Assembly: GCA_045577925.1 (NCBI GenBank)
Contig: JAZNJH010000031.1
Location: 116,364 to 180,363, forward strand
Origin: UBA4717 sp045577925
Lineage (GTDB): Bacteria > Bacillota > Clostridia > Oscillospirales > CAG-272
Length of the DNA stretch: 64,000 nucleotides
Reading direction: 5' to 3'
A model generated the notes under the pieces. That model did no database searches and was not told the origin of the DNA. It saw nothing but the letters and a program-made list of their open reading frames with translations. The stretch's first letter is position 1. Each line of letters starts with the position of its first letter. Position numbers and translations under genes: made by a program. Of the stretch, positions 35,781 to 45,439 are shown piece by piece.

Positions 35781-35809
35781 TTGCAATTTGGTAAAGTTTG
35801 TGCTATACT
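35781..35809 (+). promoter_or_regulatory. Promoter of rplS
   Basis: -35 TTGCAA (35781-35786), 17-bp spacer, -10 TATACT (35804-35809). The transcript would begin near 35815, at the first base pairs of the leader hairpin. Confidence 0.78.
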
Positions 35810-35815
35810 AACCCC

Positions 35816-35880
35816 GTACGTTTATGCGCGTACAAAGTAAGGACAGTCCTCTGCAATGCTCTGCACGAATGTCCGGATTA
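35816..35880 (+). promoter_or_regulatory. Probable structured leader of rplS (L19 leader-like)
   Basis: Two successive helices: GTACG/CGTAC (35816-35833), then GGACA/TGTCC (35841-35874), ending just before the ribosome-binding site. L19 autogenous leaders are known in Firmicutes. This one has the right place and size, but I cannot confirm that it matches the described consensus. Confidence 0.5.
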
Positions 35881-35897
35881 TAAGGAGGAAGCCAAAA

Positions 35898-36254
35898 ATG
35901 GATCTTATCAAGGCTTTTACAAATGAGCAGTTAAAAACAGAGGTTCCGAACATTGTTGTTGGTAACAACGTTAAGGTACACATCCGTATCGTTGAACCCG
36001 GCAAGGGTAAGGAAGCTAAGGAAAGAATTCAGATTTTCGAAGGTACCGTAATCGCTAAGCGCGGCGGCGGAATCTCCGAAACATTCACTGTAAGACGTGT
36101 TGCTTACGGTTGCGGTGTTGAAAAGACTTTCCCTGTACACTCTCCGAACATTGCAAAGATTGAGACCACGAGAATCGGTAAGGTTAGACGTGCTAAGCTC
36201 AATTATCTCCGCAACAGAGTCGGCAAGAGCTCCAAGGTTAAGGAACGCATCTGA
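35898..36254 (+). CDS. rplS: 50S ribosomal protein L19
   Basis: L19 lies at the 30S-50S interface. 118 residues, starting MDLIKAFTNEQLK, with VHIRIVEPGKGKEAKERIQ, VIAKRGGGISETFTVRR and the C-terminal RRAKLNYLRNRVGK. All are typical. AAGGAGG precedes the ATG at 35898; the longer frame upstream lies in the leader. Codon bias matches tuf and fusA. It is a single-gene transcript ended by a hairpin at 36290-36328. The usual neighbours rpsP, rimM and trmD are absent. Confidence 0.97.
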   Translation: MDLIKAFTNEQLKTEVPNIVVGNNVKVHIRIVEPGKGKEAKERIQIFEGTVIAKRGGGISETFTVRRVAYGCGVEKTFPVHSPNIAKIETTRIGKVRRAKLNYLRNRVGKSSKVKERI

Positions 36255-36289
36255 TTGCGCCATAACCCGACACTTCAATAGGATTGCGT

Positions 36290-36328
36290 AAAAGAACTGT
36301 ATCTGTCTGCGACGGTAACAGTTCTTTT
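36290..36328 (+). terminator. Terminator of rplS
   Basis: An 11-bp stem AAAAGAACTGT / ACAGTTCTTTT enclosing a 17-base loop. The T-rich arm serves as the termination run. Confidence 0.75.
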
Positions 36329-36368
36329 GTCGCTTTACCTAATCTGACGCTAAACAAGGAAAAAAGTA

Positions 36369-36996
36369 ATGGCAGATATATTTGAACTTTTTAAAAAAAT
36401 ACAAAAAGAACCCGATATGCCACGTGAGCCGGTAAGCTATATTGTTGCAGGGCTTGGAAATCCCGGGGACAAATATGCGCACTCTCGTCATAATGCCGGT
36501 TTTATGGCGCTTGATTATATCAGCGAAAAGCACTCATTTAATATTAACAAAGTAAAATTCAAATCTCTGTGTGCAGAAGCTATAATCTCCGGAAAGCGTG
36601 TTCTTTTTCTCAAGCCGCAAACATTCATGAACAACTCAGGCGAGGCGCTGCGCGAAGCGGCGGCATTTTATAAGCTACCGTGCGAAAACATAATAATATT
36701 ATTTGATGACATTTCGCTTGAGCCGGGAAAAATAAGGATACGCAAAAAAAGGAAGCGCCGGCGGACATAACGGTATCAAAAGCATAATCGAGCATCTTGC
36801 GAGCGATAAATTCCCCAGAATAAAGATTGGTGTTGGTGCAAAGCCTCACCCTGATTACGATCTTGCAGACTGGGTACTTGGCGAAATTCCGAAAAATGAC
36901 AGGGAAATATTCTTCTCTGCTCTGTCAGATGCATCCGAGGCGCTTAAGTTATTGCTTGATAACAAGGCTGACGAAGCTATGGCTAGATTTAATTAA
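36369..36996 (+). CDS. pth: Peptidyl-tRNA hydrolase, frameshifted in an A7 run
   Basis: Pth recycles peptidyl-tRNA and is normally essential. The catalytic region is intact: VAGLGNPGDKYAHSRHNAGF (Asn and His of the active site), KPQTFMNNSGEA and LFDDISLEPGKIRIR. At 36744-36750 a run of seven A shifts the frame, and translation would stop at 36770 after 133 residues. Dropping one A restores KKGSAGGHNGIKSI and an open frame to the TAA at 36994-36996, giving 208 residues, the family length. The truncated form would lack the C-terminal third. A homopolymer sequencing error is the simplest explanation; polymerase slippage on the A7 run is the alternative. mfd follows after 29 bases. Confidence 0.9.
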
Positions 36997-37025
36997 ACAC
37001 CACATATAAAGAAAGCAAGGTAAGC

Positions 37026-40000
37026 ATGAGACTTATTTGCGATAATATCAAATCAGAACGTGAGTATTCTGAATTTTTAAAAGCACGTGAAAGACTGAGC
37101 TACGAGCGTATGCGACCTGTTACTCTTACGGGACTCACGGACGGTGCCAGAGTATCATTTTACGCATCTGCGATAGACGATCTTTCGGGTGAATGCCCCC
37201 TTCCGCCGCTTATCATCGTCCCCGATGAAAAAGAAGCGCTCAAGGTATCAAACGTTCTGACAGATTGCGGACTTGAACCGCTGACGTATCCCTTGAGGGA
37301 TTTTAATTTTCATAACATTACAGCCTCCCATGGATATGAGCATGAGAGGCTTAAAGTGTTGTCTGAGCTGGCACTGTCCGGCACTTCGGGAGTTATTATT
37401 ACAACTCCTGATGCCGCATTGCAGATGACCATGCCTCCGGACTATTTAAAAGAATGTACCATCAGGCTGTCTCTTGATGAGCCGTATGACAGAGACGAAC
37501 TTATCCGACGTCTTCTTATGGGCGGATATGTACGCACTGAAATGGTGGACGGCGTTGGACAGTTTGCCGTTCGCGGAAGCATTGTTGATATTTTTCCTCC
37601 GCTTTACGAGAGTCCTGTCAGAATCGATTTCTTTGATACGGATATAGATCAGATCGGATATTTTGATCTCATAACTCAGAGAAAAACAGAAAACCTCGTA
37701 TGCGCAACAATTCCGCCTGCAAGAGAACTTATAGCATCCGGTGAAAAGCGCGAAATAATAAAAAAGACACTTGAGTTACTTATAAGCAGGACAAATGACG
37801 AAAGAACCAGGCTTGAGCTTAATGAAGAGCTTGAATCTGTTAAGTCCGGGCAGGAGCTTGCCTTTATAGATAAGTTTTTGCCGCTTATATACGACGAAGA
37901 ATATTGCTTGCTTGATTATTACGTAGACAAATCTTTAAATAAATCAAAAAGACCGCTCATTTTTATGCAGGAAAGCAACTCCTGCAGTGAGCGCGTAAAA
38001 GCATACGAATGGCATCTTGCGCAAGAACTAGTTTCTCTTGCGGAAACATCAAGCATTTCTGCTTCTATCGGTATCTGGGCAAAATCACACGGCGATTTTG
38101 AAGAGTTCTGCGACATTTGCGGTTTTGTAGTTGTCGATACCTTTGCCGGCTCATCAGACAGACGAAGTGCAGGGCTGTTCACGTTTGACTCTAAGCAAAC
38201 CGTCAATTATTGCGATAATTTTGAACTTTTATGCGACGATCTGTCCACATATATGAGCCGCTCATACAAGGCTGTCGTTCTCTGTGAAAACGATGCTGCC
38301 GCTAAAAGCATAAACTCTTCTCTTTTCGATGCCGGCTATAATTGTGTTCTTGTTGACTCTTCAAAAACATATGACTTGTTGAGCACAAAAACCGTTTATG
38401 TTGTAACAGGTACGGCTATTCCGGGATTTGAGCTTACAAGTACAAGATTTGTCCTCATGAGTATGCTACCATCGGGCAGCTATTTAAAATCCGTACAGAA
38501 TATAAATAAGCGCAAGAAAACCAAGCGTGAGCAGGAAAAGCAGATACTCTCATATACTGATCTGCATGAAGGCGACTATATCGTACACGTAAATTACGGT
38601 ATAGGCAGATACGTTGGTATTCAGAAGCTCACAACAGACGGAGTTACAAAAGATTATATCAAGCTTCAGTATGCAGGAGAAGACACACTGTTCATACCAA
38701 CCAACCAGCTTGATAACGTCACTAAATACATCGGTGCAAGAGCCGAGGACGGCAACGTCAAGCTCTCAAAAATGGGAGGTGCCGACTGGTCTAAAGCTAA
38801 GGTGCGTGCCAAAACTGCCGCTAAGAGCATGGCAAAGGAGCTTATCAAGCTTTATGCCGAGCGTCAGTCGCGCGAGGGCTATGCTTTCAGTCCTGATGAT
38901 GACGCTCAGTCACAGTTTGATTCAACGTTTGAGTACGAGGAAACAGACGGACAGATATCGGCTATCGCAGACGTAAAGAGAGATATGCAAAGCAATGTTC
39001 CAATGGACAGACTCATATGCGGAGACGTTGGATACGGAAAGACAGAAATCGCTCTGAGGGCTGCATTCAAAGCCGCTATGGACGGAAAGCAAACAGCTGT
39101 TTTAGTACCTACGACTATACTCGCATTTCAGCATTACCGTACATTCATATCGCGTATGCGAGGGTTCCCTGTAAAATGCGAGATGCTTTCAAGCTTCAGA
39201 AGCACAAAGCAAAACGAAGAAACATTGAAAAAACTCAGACGTGGTGACGTTGATATTATTATCGGCACCCACAGGCTTATTTCAAAGGACGTTAAGTTCA
39301 AGGATCTTGGACTCGTTGTTATTGATGAAGAACAACGCTTCGGTGTTGCGCAAAAAGAAAGACTTAAAGAAATATCATCAAACGTCGATATACTGACTCT
39401 GACAGCAACACCTATTCCCCGTACTCTCAACATGGCAATGAGCGGAATAAGAGATATGTCTATACTTGATGAAGCTCCGGGAGATCGCTTCCCTGTTCAG
39501 ACGTACGTTCTTGAACATGACGAGATGATAATCCACGAGGCTATACGAAAAGAGCTTCGCCGCGGCGGACAGGTGTTCTACCTGCACAATAATATAGACA
39601 GTATCGCTACTACCGCAGGTGTTTTGCGCGCAGCTTTACCGGATGCCCGTATTGCAGTAGCGCATGGAAAAATGGATAAGGACCATATAAGCAATATATG
39701 GAGGGATCTCGTTAACGGCGACGTTGATATTTTGGTCAGCACCACGATAATTGAAACCGGCGTTGACGTACCTAATGCTAACACGCTTATAATAGATAAC
39801 GCCGACAAGCTCGGGCTCTCTCAGCTTCATCAGCTCAGAGGTCGAGTAGGCAGATCAAGCAGACGCGCGTATGCTTATTTCACATATCCGAAGGACAAGG
39901 CAATTTCAGAGATAGCAACCAAAAGGCTCTCCGCGCTCAAGGAATACACCGAGTTTGGCGCAGGCTTTAAAATTGCTCTGCGTGACCTTGAGATAAGAGG

Positions 40001-40583
40001 TACCGGTAATCTGCTTGGTTCAGAGCAGCATGGGCACATGGACAGTATCGGATATGATCTTTATATAAAAATATTAAACGAGGCTATACTCGAAGAAAAG
40101 GGCGAGGTAGCAAAACCTAAATTTGAGTGTTCGGTCGACGTTAATTTTGACGCATATATTCCCGAAAGATATATTAAAACAAGTACGGGAAGAATGGAAA
40201 TGTATAAGAAGATCGCCCACATCGAAAACCGCGAAGATTTTGACGACGTTGGCGACGAGCTTGTGGACCGCTACGGTGATCCGCCAAAGCCTTGCATAAA
40301 CCTCTTGTACGTTTCACTGATGCGTAACCTTGCGGCAAATGCAAGATTTACAAAAATCGAGCATCGGGGGAACATAATTACTCTGTTTCCCGAACACATT
40401 GATTTCAAAGCCTGGTCAGAAATAAGCGAAAAATATAAAGGTGTATTTTTGCTCTCGGCAAGCTCAAGGCCTACGGTTATATACCGCGAAAGAAAAAGCG
40501 ACGATCCGCTTGAAATTATAACCGATATGCTTACTGATTACAACAAACTCATTTTACAGGACAACAGCGAAAAGGAAGGATAA
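37026..40583 (+). CDS. mfd: Transcription-repair coupling factor
   Basis: Mfd removes RNA polymerase stalled at lesions and recruits UvrA. 1185 residues, normal. The N-terminal UvrB-like domains (about 1-340) contain GVGQFAVRGSIVDIFPP. The RNA-polymerase-interacting CarD-like segment is near 510-560 (HEGDYIVHVNYGIGRYVGI). The RecG-type translocase follows with Walker A GDVGYGKTEIA, DEEQRFGV, TATPIPRTL and QLRGRVGR. The C-terminal TRCF domain is present (VDVNFDAYIPERYI). It lies between pth and a PrsA-like gene, a common Firmicute order. Confidence 0.98.
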   Translation: MRLICDNIKSEREYSEFLKARERLSYERMRPVTLTGLTDGARVSFYASAIDDLSGECPLPPLIIVPDEKEALKVSNVLTDCGLEPLTYPLRDFNFHNITASHGYEHERLKVLSELALSGTSGVIITTPDAALQMTMPPDYLKECTIRLSLDEPYDRDELIRRLLMGGYVRTEMVDGVGQFAVRGSIVDIFPPLYESPVRIDFFDTDIDQIGYFDLITQRKTENLVCATIPPARELIASGEKREIIKKTLELLISRTNDERTRLELNEELESVKSGQELAFIDKFLPLIYDEEYCLLDYYVDKSLNKSKRPLIFMQESNSCSERVKAYEWHLAQELVSLAETSSISASIGIWAKSHGDFEEFCDICGFVVVDTFAGSSDRRSAGLFTFDSKQTVNYCDNFELLCDDLSTYMSRSYKAVVLCENDAAAKSINSSLFDAGYNCVLVDSSKTYDLLSTKTVYVVTGTAIPGFELTSTRFVLMSMLPSGSYLKSVQNINKRKKTKREQEKQILSYTDLHEGDYIVHVNYGIGRYVGIQKLTTDGVTKDYIKLQYAGEDTLFIPTNQLDNVTKYIGARAEDGNVKLSKMGGADWSKAKVRAKTAAKSMAKELIKLYAERQSREGYAFSPDDDAQSQFDSTFEYEETDGQISAIADVKRDMQSNVPMDRLICGDVGYGKTEIALRAAFKAAMDGKQTAVLVPTTILAFQHYRTFISRMRGFPVKCEMLSSFRSTKQNEETLKKLRRGDVDIIIGTHRLISKDVKFKDLGLVVIDEEQRFGVAQKERLKEISSNVDILTLTATPIPRTLNMAMSGIRDMSILDEAPGDRFPVQTYVLEHDEMIIHEAIRKELRRGGQVFYLHNNIDSIATTAGVLRAALPDARIAVAHGKMDKDHISNIWRDLVNGDVDILVSTTIIETGVDVPNANTLIIDNADKLGLSQLHQLRGRVGRSSRRAYAYFTYPKDKAISEIATKRLSALKEYTEFGAGFKIALRDLEIRGTGNLLGSEQHGHMDSIGYDLYIKILNEAILEEKGEVAKPKFECSVDVNFDAYIPERYIKTSTGRMEMYKKIAHIENREDFDDVGDELVDRYGDPPKPCINLLYVSLMRNLAANARFTKIEHRGNIITLFPEHIDFKAWSEISEKYKGVFLLSASSRPTVIYRERKSDDPLEIITDMLTDYNKLILQDNSEKEG

Positions 40584-40587
40584 TAAC

Positions 40588-41679
40588 ATGTTTAAGAAAA
40601 TTGTTTCGGTATTACTCGTAATTGTTATGCTTGCAGGCATTACTGCATGCGGTAAAGATAATTATGCAATGAAGTATAATAATACAACTATTTCAGAAAA
40701 CGAATATCTTTACTGGCTGTCTTCATATAAAGCGGTATTTTTAACATACTACTTGAACAACAATGACTCACAGGAAGTCTGGAGCGCAGAGTTTAGCGAC
40801 GGTATCACTGTTGAAAAGTTTTTGAGCGAGGTCGCAAAGGAAAATATAAAGAACAATATCGTTTGCATTGACCTTTTCGATTCTCTTGGGTTAAAGCTTG
40901 ACAAAGACGCAATAAATGAGGCCGATACGTATATTAACTCACTCAAGGAAACTGCGGGAGGTACCGACGCGCTTAACAGCGACCTTTCTGCATACGGAGT
41001 TAACGATAAGATGTTAAAGGATATATACAAGGCAGATCTAAAGATAAAAGCGACACATGATGCGCTGTTTGCCGAAGGTGGAGAGCTTGAAGTAAGTGAA
41101 GAAGAGAAAAACGATTATTATGAAAAAAACTACGTTCGCGTTAAGCATATCTATATAAATAACGTCAAGGATTTCGCGCGCGACAGTGAGGGTGATCTTA
41201 TAATCGACAGTGAAACCGGAACCTACAAAACACGCGATCTGACAGAAGCTGAAAAAGCAGAAAAGAACACGCTTGGTGAACTCATATACTCAAACGTGCT
41301 TGCAGGTGGTGACTTCGACAAACTTATGCAGGAAAATACTGCCGACACCTATATGAACATATACAAGGATGGTTACTTTGTAACCAAAAATTCTGCTTTC
41401 CTTCCTACTGAACTTATTGAAAAAGCCTTTGAAATGACCGATGGCGAGGTTGCTAAAATAGACAGCGAGATCGGCATACACATAATCAAGCGCGAAAACC
41501 TTATAGACGGTGCATATGCTGATTCAAACAATGCCGTTTTCTTCTCGGAATTTGAGTCTACAATTAAGAACATGAAAATGTCCGAATACCTTTCTGCACT
41601 GACAGATGACGTTATCGTTAACGAAGACGTTATAGGGGCGTTTGACCTCAGAAGCTGCACGCCCAACTACTCTTATTAA
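40588..41679 (+). CDS. PrsA-like parvulin foldase lipoprotein
   Basis: A 363-residue lipoprotein: the signal peptide ends in the lipobox ITAC (Cys21). The middle has the SurA/PrsA-N helical chaperone pattern (residues 30-165). A parvulin-type domain is at about 180-310, with VRVKHIYI at its start and IGIHIIKRENL at its end. It folds exported proteins on the outer face of the membrane. The start lies four bases after the mfd stop, so it is in the pth-mfd operon. The parvulin domain is divergent (no clear QFD/GGDLG core), so it may be chaperone-only. Confidence 0.83.
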   Translation: MFKKIVSVLLVIVMLAGITACGKDNYAMKYNNTTISENEYLYWLSSYKAVFLTYYLNNNDSQEVWSAEFSDGITVEKFLSEVAKENIKNNIVCIDLFDSLGLKLDKDAINEADTYINSLKETAGGTDALNSDLSAYGVNDKMLKDIYKADLKIKATHDALFAEGGELEVSEEEKNDYYEKNYVRVKHIYINNVKDFARDSEGDLIIDSETGTYKTRDLTEAEKAEKNTLGELIYSNVLAGGDFDKLMQENTADTYMNIYKDGYFVTKNSAFLPTELIEKAFEMTDGEVAKIDSEIGIHIIKRENLIDGAYADSNNAVFFSEFESTIKNMKMSEYLSALTDDVIVNEDVIGAFDLRSCTPNYSY

Positions 41680-41704
41680 GTAAAGAGCATTACGGAGATT
41701 AAAT

Positions 41705-43930
41705 ATGAAAATTTTAATGACTCTTATGGGTCTCGAAATCGGCGGTGCAGAAACTCACGTTGTTGAGCTTGCGTGCGAGCTTAAACGTATGGGCCACACA
41801 GTTGTTGTATCATCATCAGGCGGTGTCTATGAAAAAGAACTTAACGATAACTTAATAAAGCACGTAAAGCTACCGCTTGCAACCAAAGACCCTATCTCAC
41901 TTATGCGCTCATACTTCGGGCTGAAAAGACTTATCAAGCAAGAGAAGTTTGATATAGTACACGCTCATGCAAGAATACCCGGAGTTATTTGCGGTATGCT
42001 TGCAAAAAAGCTTAAGTTCAAGTATATTACAACGGCGCACTATGATTTCAAGCTCAATCCGTTTTACAAAAAGGTTACAAACTGGGGTGAATATCAACTT
42101 GCAGTAAGCCACGATCTTAAAAATTACCTCATAGAGAACTATGCAGAAAATCCTGACAACATTTCGGTAACCATAAACGGTATTGATACCGACAAATTCA
42201 CAAGTGATTTTGACAGTTCTGAAATATTTGATGAGTTTTCAATAAATAAAACTGCCAGGCGTGTCCTCTACGTCGGTCGTATAGATAAGGAAGTTGCTCA
42301 CGCAGCTTTAAGACTTGCCGAAAATGCTTACAAAATTGCCCAACATCATCCGGGCACTCAAGTTATCATTGTAGGCGGTGGATCTGCCTTCGACGAGCTT
42401 GAAGAATACGCGAACAGATCCAATATAATCGCAGGATACAAGTGCGTTACCCTTACCGGTCCTCGTACTGACATATCTGCTTTCACGGCTATGTGTGACG
42501 TATTCGTAGGTGTATCGCGTGCCGCGCTTGAAGCTATGGCCGCAAAAAGACCTGTCGTACTTGCGGGTGCACAGGGCTATATGGGCATATTCGAAAAATC
42601 CAAGCTTGAAGTAGCACGCGCAAACAATTTCACATGCCGCGGCGAAATAATTCCTGACGGGGATATGATCGTTAACGACGTATGCAATCTTTTAAGTTGT
42701 GATGGTGCTGTATTAAAATCACTTGGCGAATATAATCATGAAGTAGTCAAAAAATACTACTCTGTTTCAAAGATGGCAGGCGACTATCTGAAGGTTTACG
42801 AAAATTCCGGTTCCAGCCGTTATGAAAAAGCTGATGTAATTATCAGCGGATACTACGGGTTTTCAAACCTCGGCGACGACACTCTGCTTCGTTCGCTCAT
42901 CGGCGCGCTCAGACGCGAAAAGCCTGATATAAAAATAACAGTTCTTTGCGCAAAACCAAAAGCAATGAGTTCACTCTATGGCGCAAGATGTATAAACAGA
43001 TACAATATACCTGCTATAATAAGCGAAATGAGAAAAGCAAAAATCCTCATAAACGGCGGCGGCAATCTTATTCAGGACGGAACAAGCAAGAAAAGCTTGT
43101 TATATTATACGAGCATAATGAAGCTTGCTAAAAAATGCGGACTTAAAACCGTGCTCTATGCTAACGGCATAGGACCACTTTATAACAGTATCAGCCGCAA
43201 GCGTGCAAAAAACGCAATAGACAACTGCGACCATATAACGCTAAGAGATCCCGATTCTATCGCGTTGCTTCAAGAAATTGGTTGTGAAGATGCTGCAAAA
43301 AAAGCAAAGATAAGCGCGGACCCTGCTTTCTGCAGACTCGAAAGCGATCCCAAATGGATAAAATTCATTCTTGAGCGCGAAGGTCTTGATAAAGATGCCG
43401 GATACTTCATGGTATCCGTCAGAAGCGGAAATACTCTTTCAAAAGAAGATTTTGACCAGAGAGTTTTAACCGAGATGACCAAAGCCATAACGTCAATCAG
43501 TGAAAAATATGCTCTTTGCCCGATATTCGTGCCGTTTCAAAGTAAAATAGACGATGAAATGACAAAGGCGCTTTTTAATGCGACCGGCAAAGGTATAATT
43601 CTCTCAGATCTTAGAGCAAGCGAACTTTGCGGAATAATCGACATCTGTAAGTTCACGTTAAGCATGAGACTTCATCTCCTTATTTTCTCTGCATCTGAGG
43701 GCATACCTATGATAGGTCTGTCTTACGATAAAAAGGTTGATTCATTCTTGAATTATATAGACTCGCCAAATCTTTTAGATATAAGAAGCTTTAGGTGCAA
43801 CGATATCATAAATATGGCAGACGATATAATGAAGAACTCAGAAAATATAAAACTCGCTTTATCTGAAAAGTCTGAAAAATTCAGAGCGCTTGCAGAAAAT
43901 GATGCAAAAGAAGTAATTAAGCTTTTATAA
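41705..43930 (+). CDS. csaB: Fusion of a GT4 glycosyltransferase and CsaB polysaccharide pyruvyl transferase
   Basis: A 741-residue two-enzyme protein. Residues 1-about 375 form a GT-B glycosyltransferase (MTLMGLEIGGAETHVVELA at the start, DIVHAHARIPG, VLYVGRID, and FVGVSRAALEAMAAKRPVV as the donor-site EX7E region). Residues about 380-741 are CsaB (ISGYYGFSNLGDDTLLRSLI, INGGGNLIQDGTS, YANGIGPLY, SMRLHLLIFSASEGIP). CsaB puts pyruvate ketals on wall polysaccharide, the ligand for SLH-domain proteins. The fusion suggests that the same sugar is added and then pyruvylated. It is the last gene of pth-mfd-prsA-like-csaB. Confidence 0.87.
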   Translation: MKILMTLMGLEIGGAETHVVELACELKRMGHTVVVSSSGGVYEKELNDNLIKHVKLPLATKDPISLMRSYFGLKRLIKQEKFDIVHAHARIPGVICGMLAKKLKFKYITTAHYDFKLNPFYKKVTNWGEYQLAVSHDLKNYLIENYAENPDNISVTINGIDTDKFTSDFDSSEIFDEFSINKTARRVLYVGRIDKEVAHAALRLAENAYKIAQHHPGTQVIIVGGGSAFDELEEYANRSNIIAGYKCVTLTGPRTDISAFTAMCDVFVGVSRAALEAMAAKRPVVLAGAQGYMGIFEKSKLEVARANNFTCRGEIIPDGDMIVNDVCNLLSCDGAVLKSLGEYNHEVVKKYYSVSKMAGDYLKVYENSGSSRYEKADVIISGYYGFSNLGDDTLLRSLIGALRREKPDIKITVLCAKPKAMSSLYGARCINRYNIPAIISEMRKAKILINGGGNLIQDGTSKKSLLYYTSIMKLAKKCGLKTVLYANGIGPLYNSISRKRAKNAIDNCDHITLRDPDSIALLQEIGCEDAAKKAKISADPAFCRLESDPKWIKFILEREGLDKDAGYFMVSVRSGNTLSKEDFDQRVLTEMTKAITSISEKYALCPIFVPFQSKIDDEMTKALFNATGKGIILSDLRASELCGIIDICKFTLSMRLHLLIFSASEGIPMIGLSYDKKVDSFLNYIDSPNLLDIRSFRCNDIINMADDIMKNSENIKLALSEKSEKFRALAENDAKEVIKLL

Positions 43931-43935
43931 AATCA

Positions 43936-43978
43936 GGCATGCACAACGAGAGTGTTGTGCATGCCAATTTTATTTTTT
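43936..43978. terminator. Bidirectional terminator after csaB
   Basis: A 12-bp perfect stem GGCATGCACAAC / GTTGTGCATGCC with a 6-base loop and a T-rich run on the plus strand. On minus it also ends the ClpP-like gene, whose last codons overlap it. Confidence 0.92.
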
Positions 43979-44680
43979 GTATTCTTTTATCATATTGTGA
44001 AGCTCGTCAAGTGCATCGCCGAGTCCGCCGACCTTGTCAATCAGTCCGCATTCTACTGCAGCATAACCGTCTATTATACTTCCGATATCCGTTGCCATTT
44101 CGTCTGTGCGTGACATATACTCCGCAAGCTTTTCTTTAGTAATTTTGCTGTGAGCAGTAACAAACGAGCATATTCTCTCTTGCATTCTGAAAAGATACTC
44201 AAACGACTGCTCTACCCCGATAACGAGTCCGGTCGTACGAACAGGGTGAATCGTCATGGTCGCACTCGGTACGATAAAGGATTTTTTTGCAGATACCGCA
44301 AGCGGTACACCTATCGAGTGACCGCCGCCAAGCACAAGCGAAACGGTTGGCTTTCTCATTGTTGCAATAAGCTCTGAAATTGCAAGTCCTGCTTCAACGT
44401 CACCACCCTGAGTGTTCAGTACAACAAGCAGTCCGTCTATCTGTTCCCCCTCTTCTACTGCGGTCAAAAGCGGGATTATATGCTCGTATTTCGTCGCCTT
44501 CTGAGTATTGTCAAGAACGTAATGTCCCTCGATCTGACCTATTATGGTCAGGCAGTGTATGTTCATACCGTCAGAGCGTGTTGTAACACTGCCGCTCTTT
44601 TCAATATTGTCAAGCATATCTCCCGTTGATTTGCCGTTGTCAAAATCACTCTTTATATCATTTTTGGAGTCAGTATTCAT
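43970..44680 (-). CDS. ClpP-fold peptidase, TepA/YmfB type
   Basis: A 236-residue member of the ClpP/crotonase-fold serine peptidases. The N-terminal 50 residues are hydrophilic. The core has LLVVLNTQGGDVEAGLAISE, the nucleophile motif GGGHSIGVPLAV (Ser in GHSIG), and TMTIHPVRTTG with the catalytic His. This set matches TepA, said to help protein export in B. subtilis, rather than ClpP itself. The ATG at 44680 sits behind GGGGG. It is a single gene, convergent with csaB. Confidence 0.84.
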   Translation of the reverse strand: MNTDSKNDIKSDFDNGKSTGDMLDNIEKSGSVTTRSDGMNIHCLTIIGQIEGHYVLDNTQKATKYEHIIPLLTAVEEGEQIDGLLVVLNTQGGDVEAGLAISELIATMRKPTVSLVLGGGHSIGVPLAVSAKKSFIVPSATMTIHPVRTTGLVIGVEQSFEYLFRMQERICSFVTAHSKITKEKLAEYMSRTDEMATDIGSIIDGYAAVECGLIDKVGGLGDALDELHNMIKEYKK

Positions 44681-44752
44681 CAAAAATCCCCCGTTTCGGT
44701 CATTTTAATTAAAATTCTTTTATAGTTTTTGCAAAATATGTGAGTTTAATTC

Positions 44753-44781
44753 TTTACAAGTCGGATTTTTTGTAGTATAAT
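44753..44781 (+). promoter_or_regulatory. Promoter of pduL
   Basis: -35 TTTACA (44753-44758), 17-bp spacer, -10 TATAAT (44776-44781), about 41 bases before the pduL start. Confidence 0.83.
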
Positions 44782-44821
44782 ATATCTGTTAAACTTTAAA
44801 CAATTAAAGGATGGTCGAAAA

Positions 44822-45397
44822 ATGGACAACAAAATCTTAATTGAAACATCGGCAAGACACGTTCATCTTACAGAAGAACACATCGAAATCCTTTTCGGTA
44901 AGGGTCACACTCTTACAAACAAAAAGGATCTCAGCCAGCCCGGTCAGTACGCATGCGTAGAGCGCGTTAACCTCGTTGGCCCTAAGAAAGAAATCGCAGG
45001 CGTAAGTATTCTCGGTCCTGCAAGACCTGCTTCTCAGGTTGAAATTTCCTTCACAGATGCAAGAACACTCGGCGTTTCTGCTCCCGTTCGTGAAAGCGGC
45101 GACACAGCCGGCTCTGCTCCCGTTAAGCTCGTTGGTCCCGAAGGCGAAGTTGAGCTTACAGAAGGAGTTATCATTGCTAAGCGCCACATTCACCTTACTC
45201 CCGAAGATGCTGAAAAGTTCGGTGTTGCAGACAAAGAAATCGTATCCGTTAAAGTTACAAACAGCGACCGCAGCACAGTATTCGGCGACGTTGTTTGCCG
45301 TGTAAGCCCCAAGTTTGCAGCTGCTATGCATATCGACACAGACGAAGCAAATGCCGCTTGTGCTTTCGGTGAATGCTACGGCGAAATTATTAAGTAA
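44822..45397 (+). CDS. pduL: PduL-type phosphate acyltransferase (phosphotransacetylase)
   Basis: Interconverts acetyl- or propionyl-CoA and the acyl phosphate. 191 residues, with the two zinc-binding motifs in their usual places: SARHVHLTEEH at residues 10-20 and AKRHIHLTPEDAEKFGV near 120. It has no N-terminal encapsulation peptide and no microcompartment shell genes are near. It is therefore probably the general phosphotransacetylase for acetate formation, where other bacteria use Pta. Codon use is biased like tuf. The NifU-like gene follows after 42 bases. Confidence 0.93.
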   Translation: MDNKILIETSARHVHLTEEHIEILFGKGHTLTNKKDLSQPGQYACVERVNLVGPKKEIAGVSILGPARPASQVEISFTDARTLGVSAPVRESGDTAGSAPVKLVGPEGEVELTEGVIIAKRHIHLTPEDAEKFGVADKEIVSVKVTNSDRSTVFGDVVCRVSPKFAAAMHIDTDEANAACAFGECYGEIIK

Positions 45398-45439
45398 AAT
45401 ACAGGGTTAACCTGAAAATACATAAAGGAGATAAAAACA

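Noticed and set aside
44822..45397. Part of a bacterial microcompartment locus
   Set aside because: No shell proteins or signature enzymes nearby and no encapsulation peptide on PduL.
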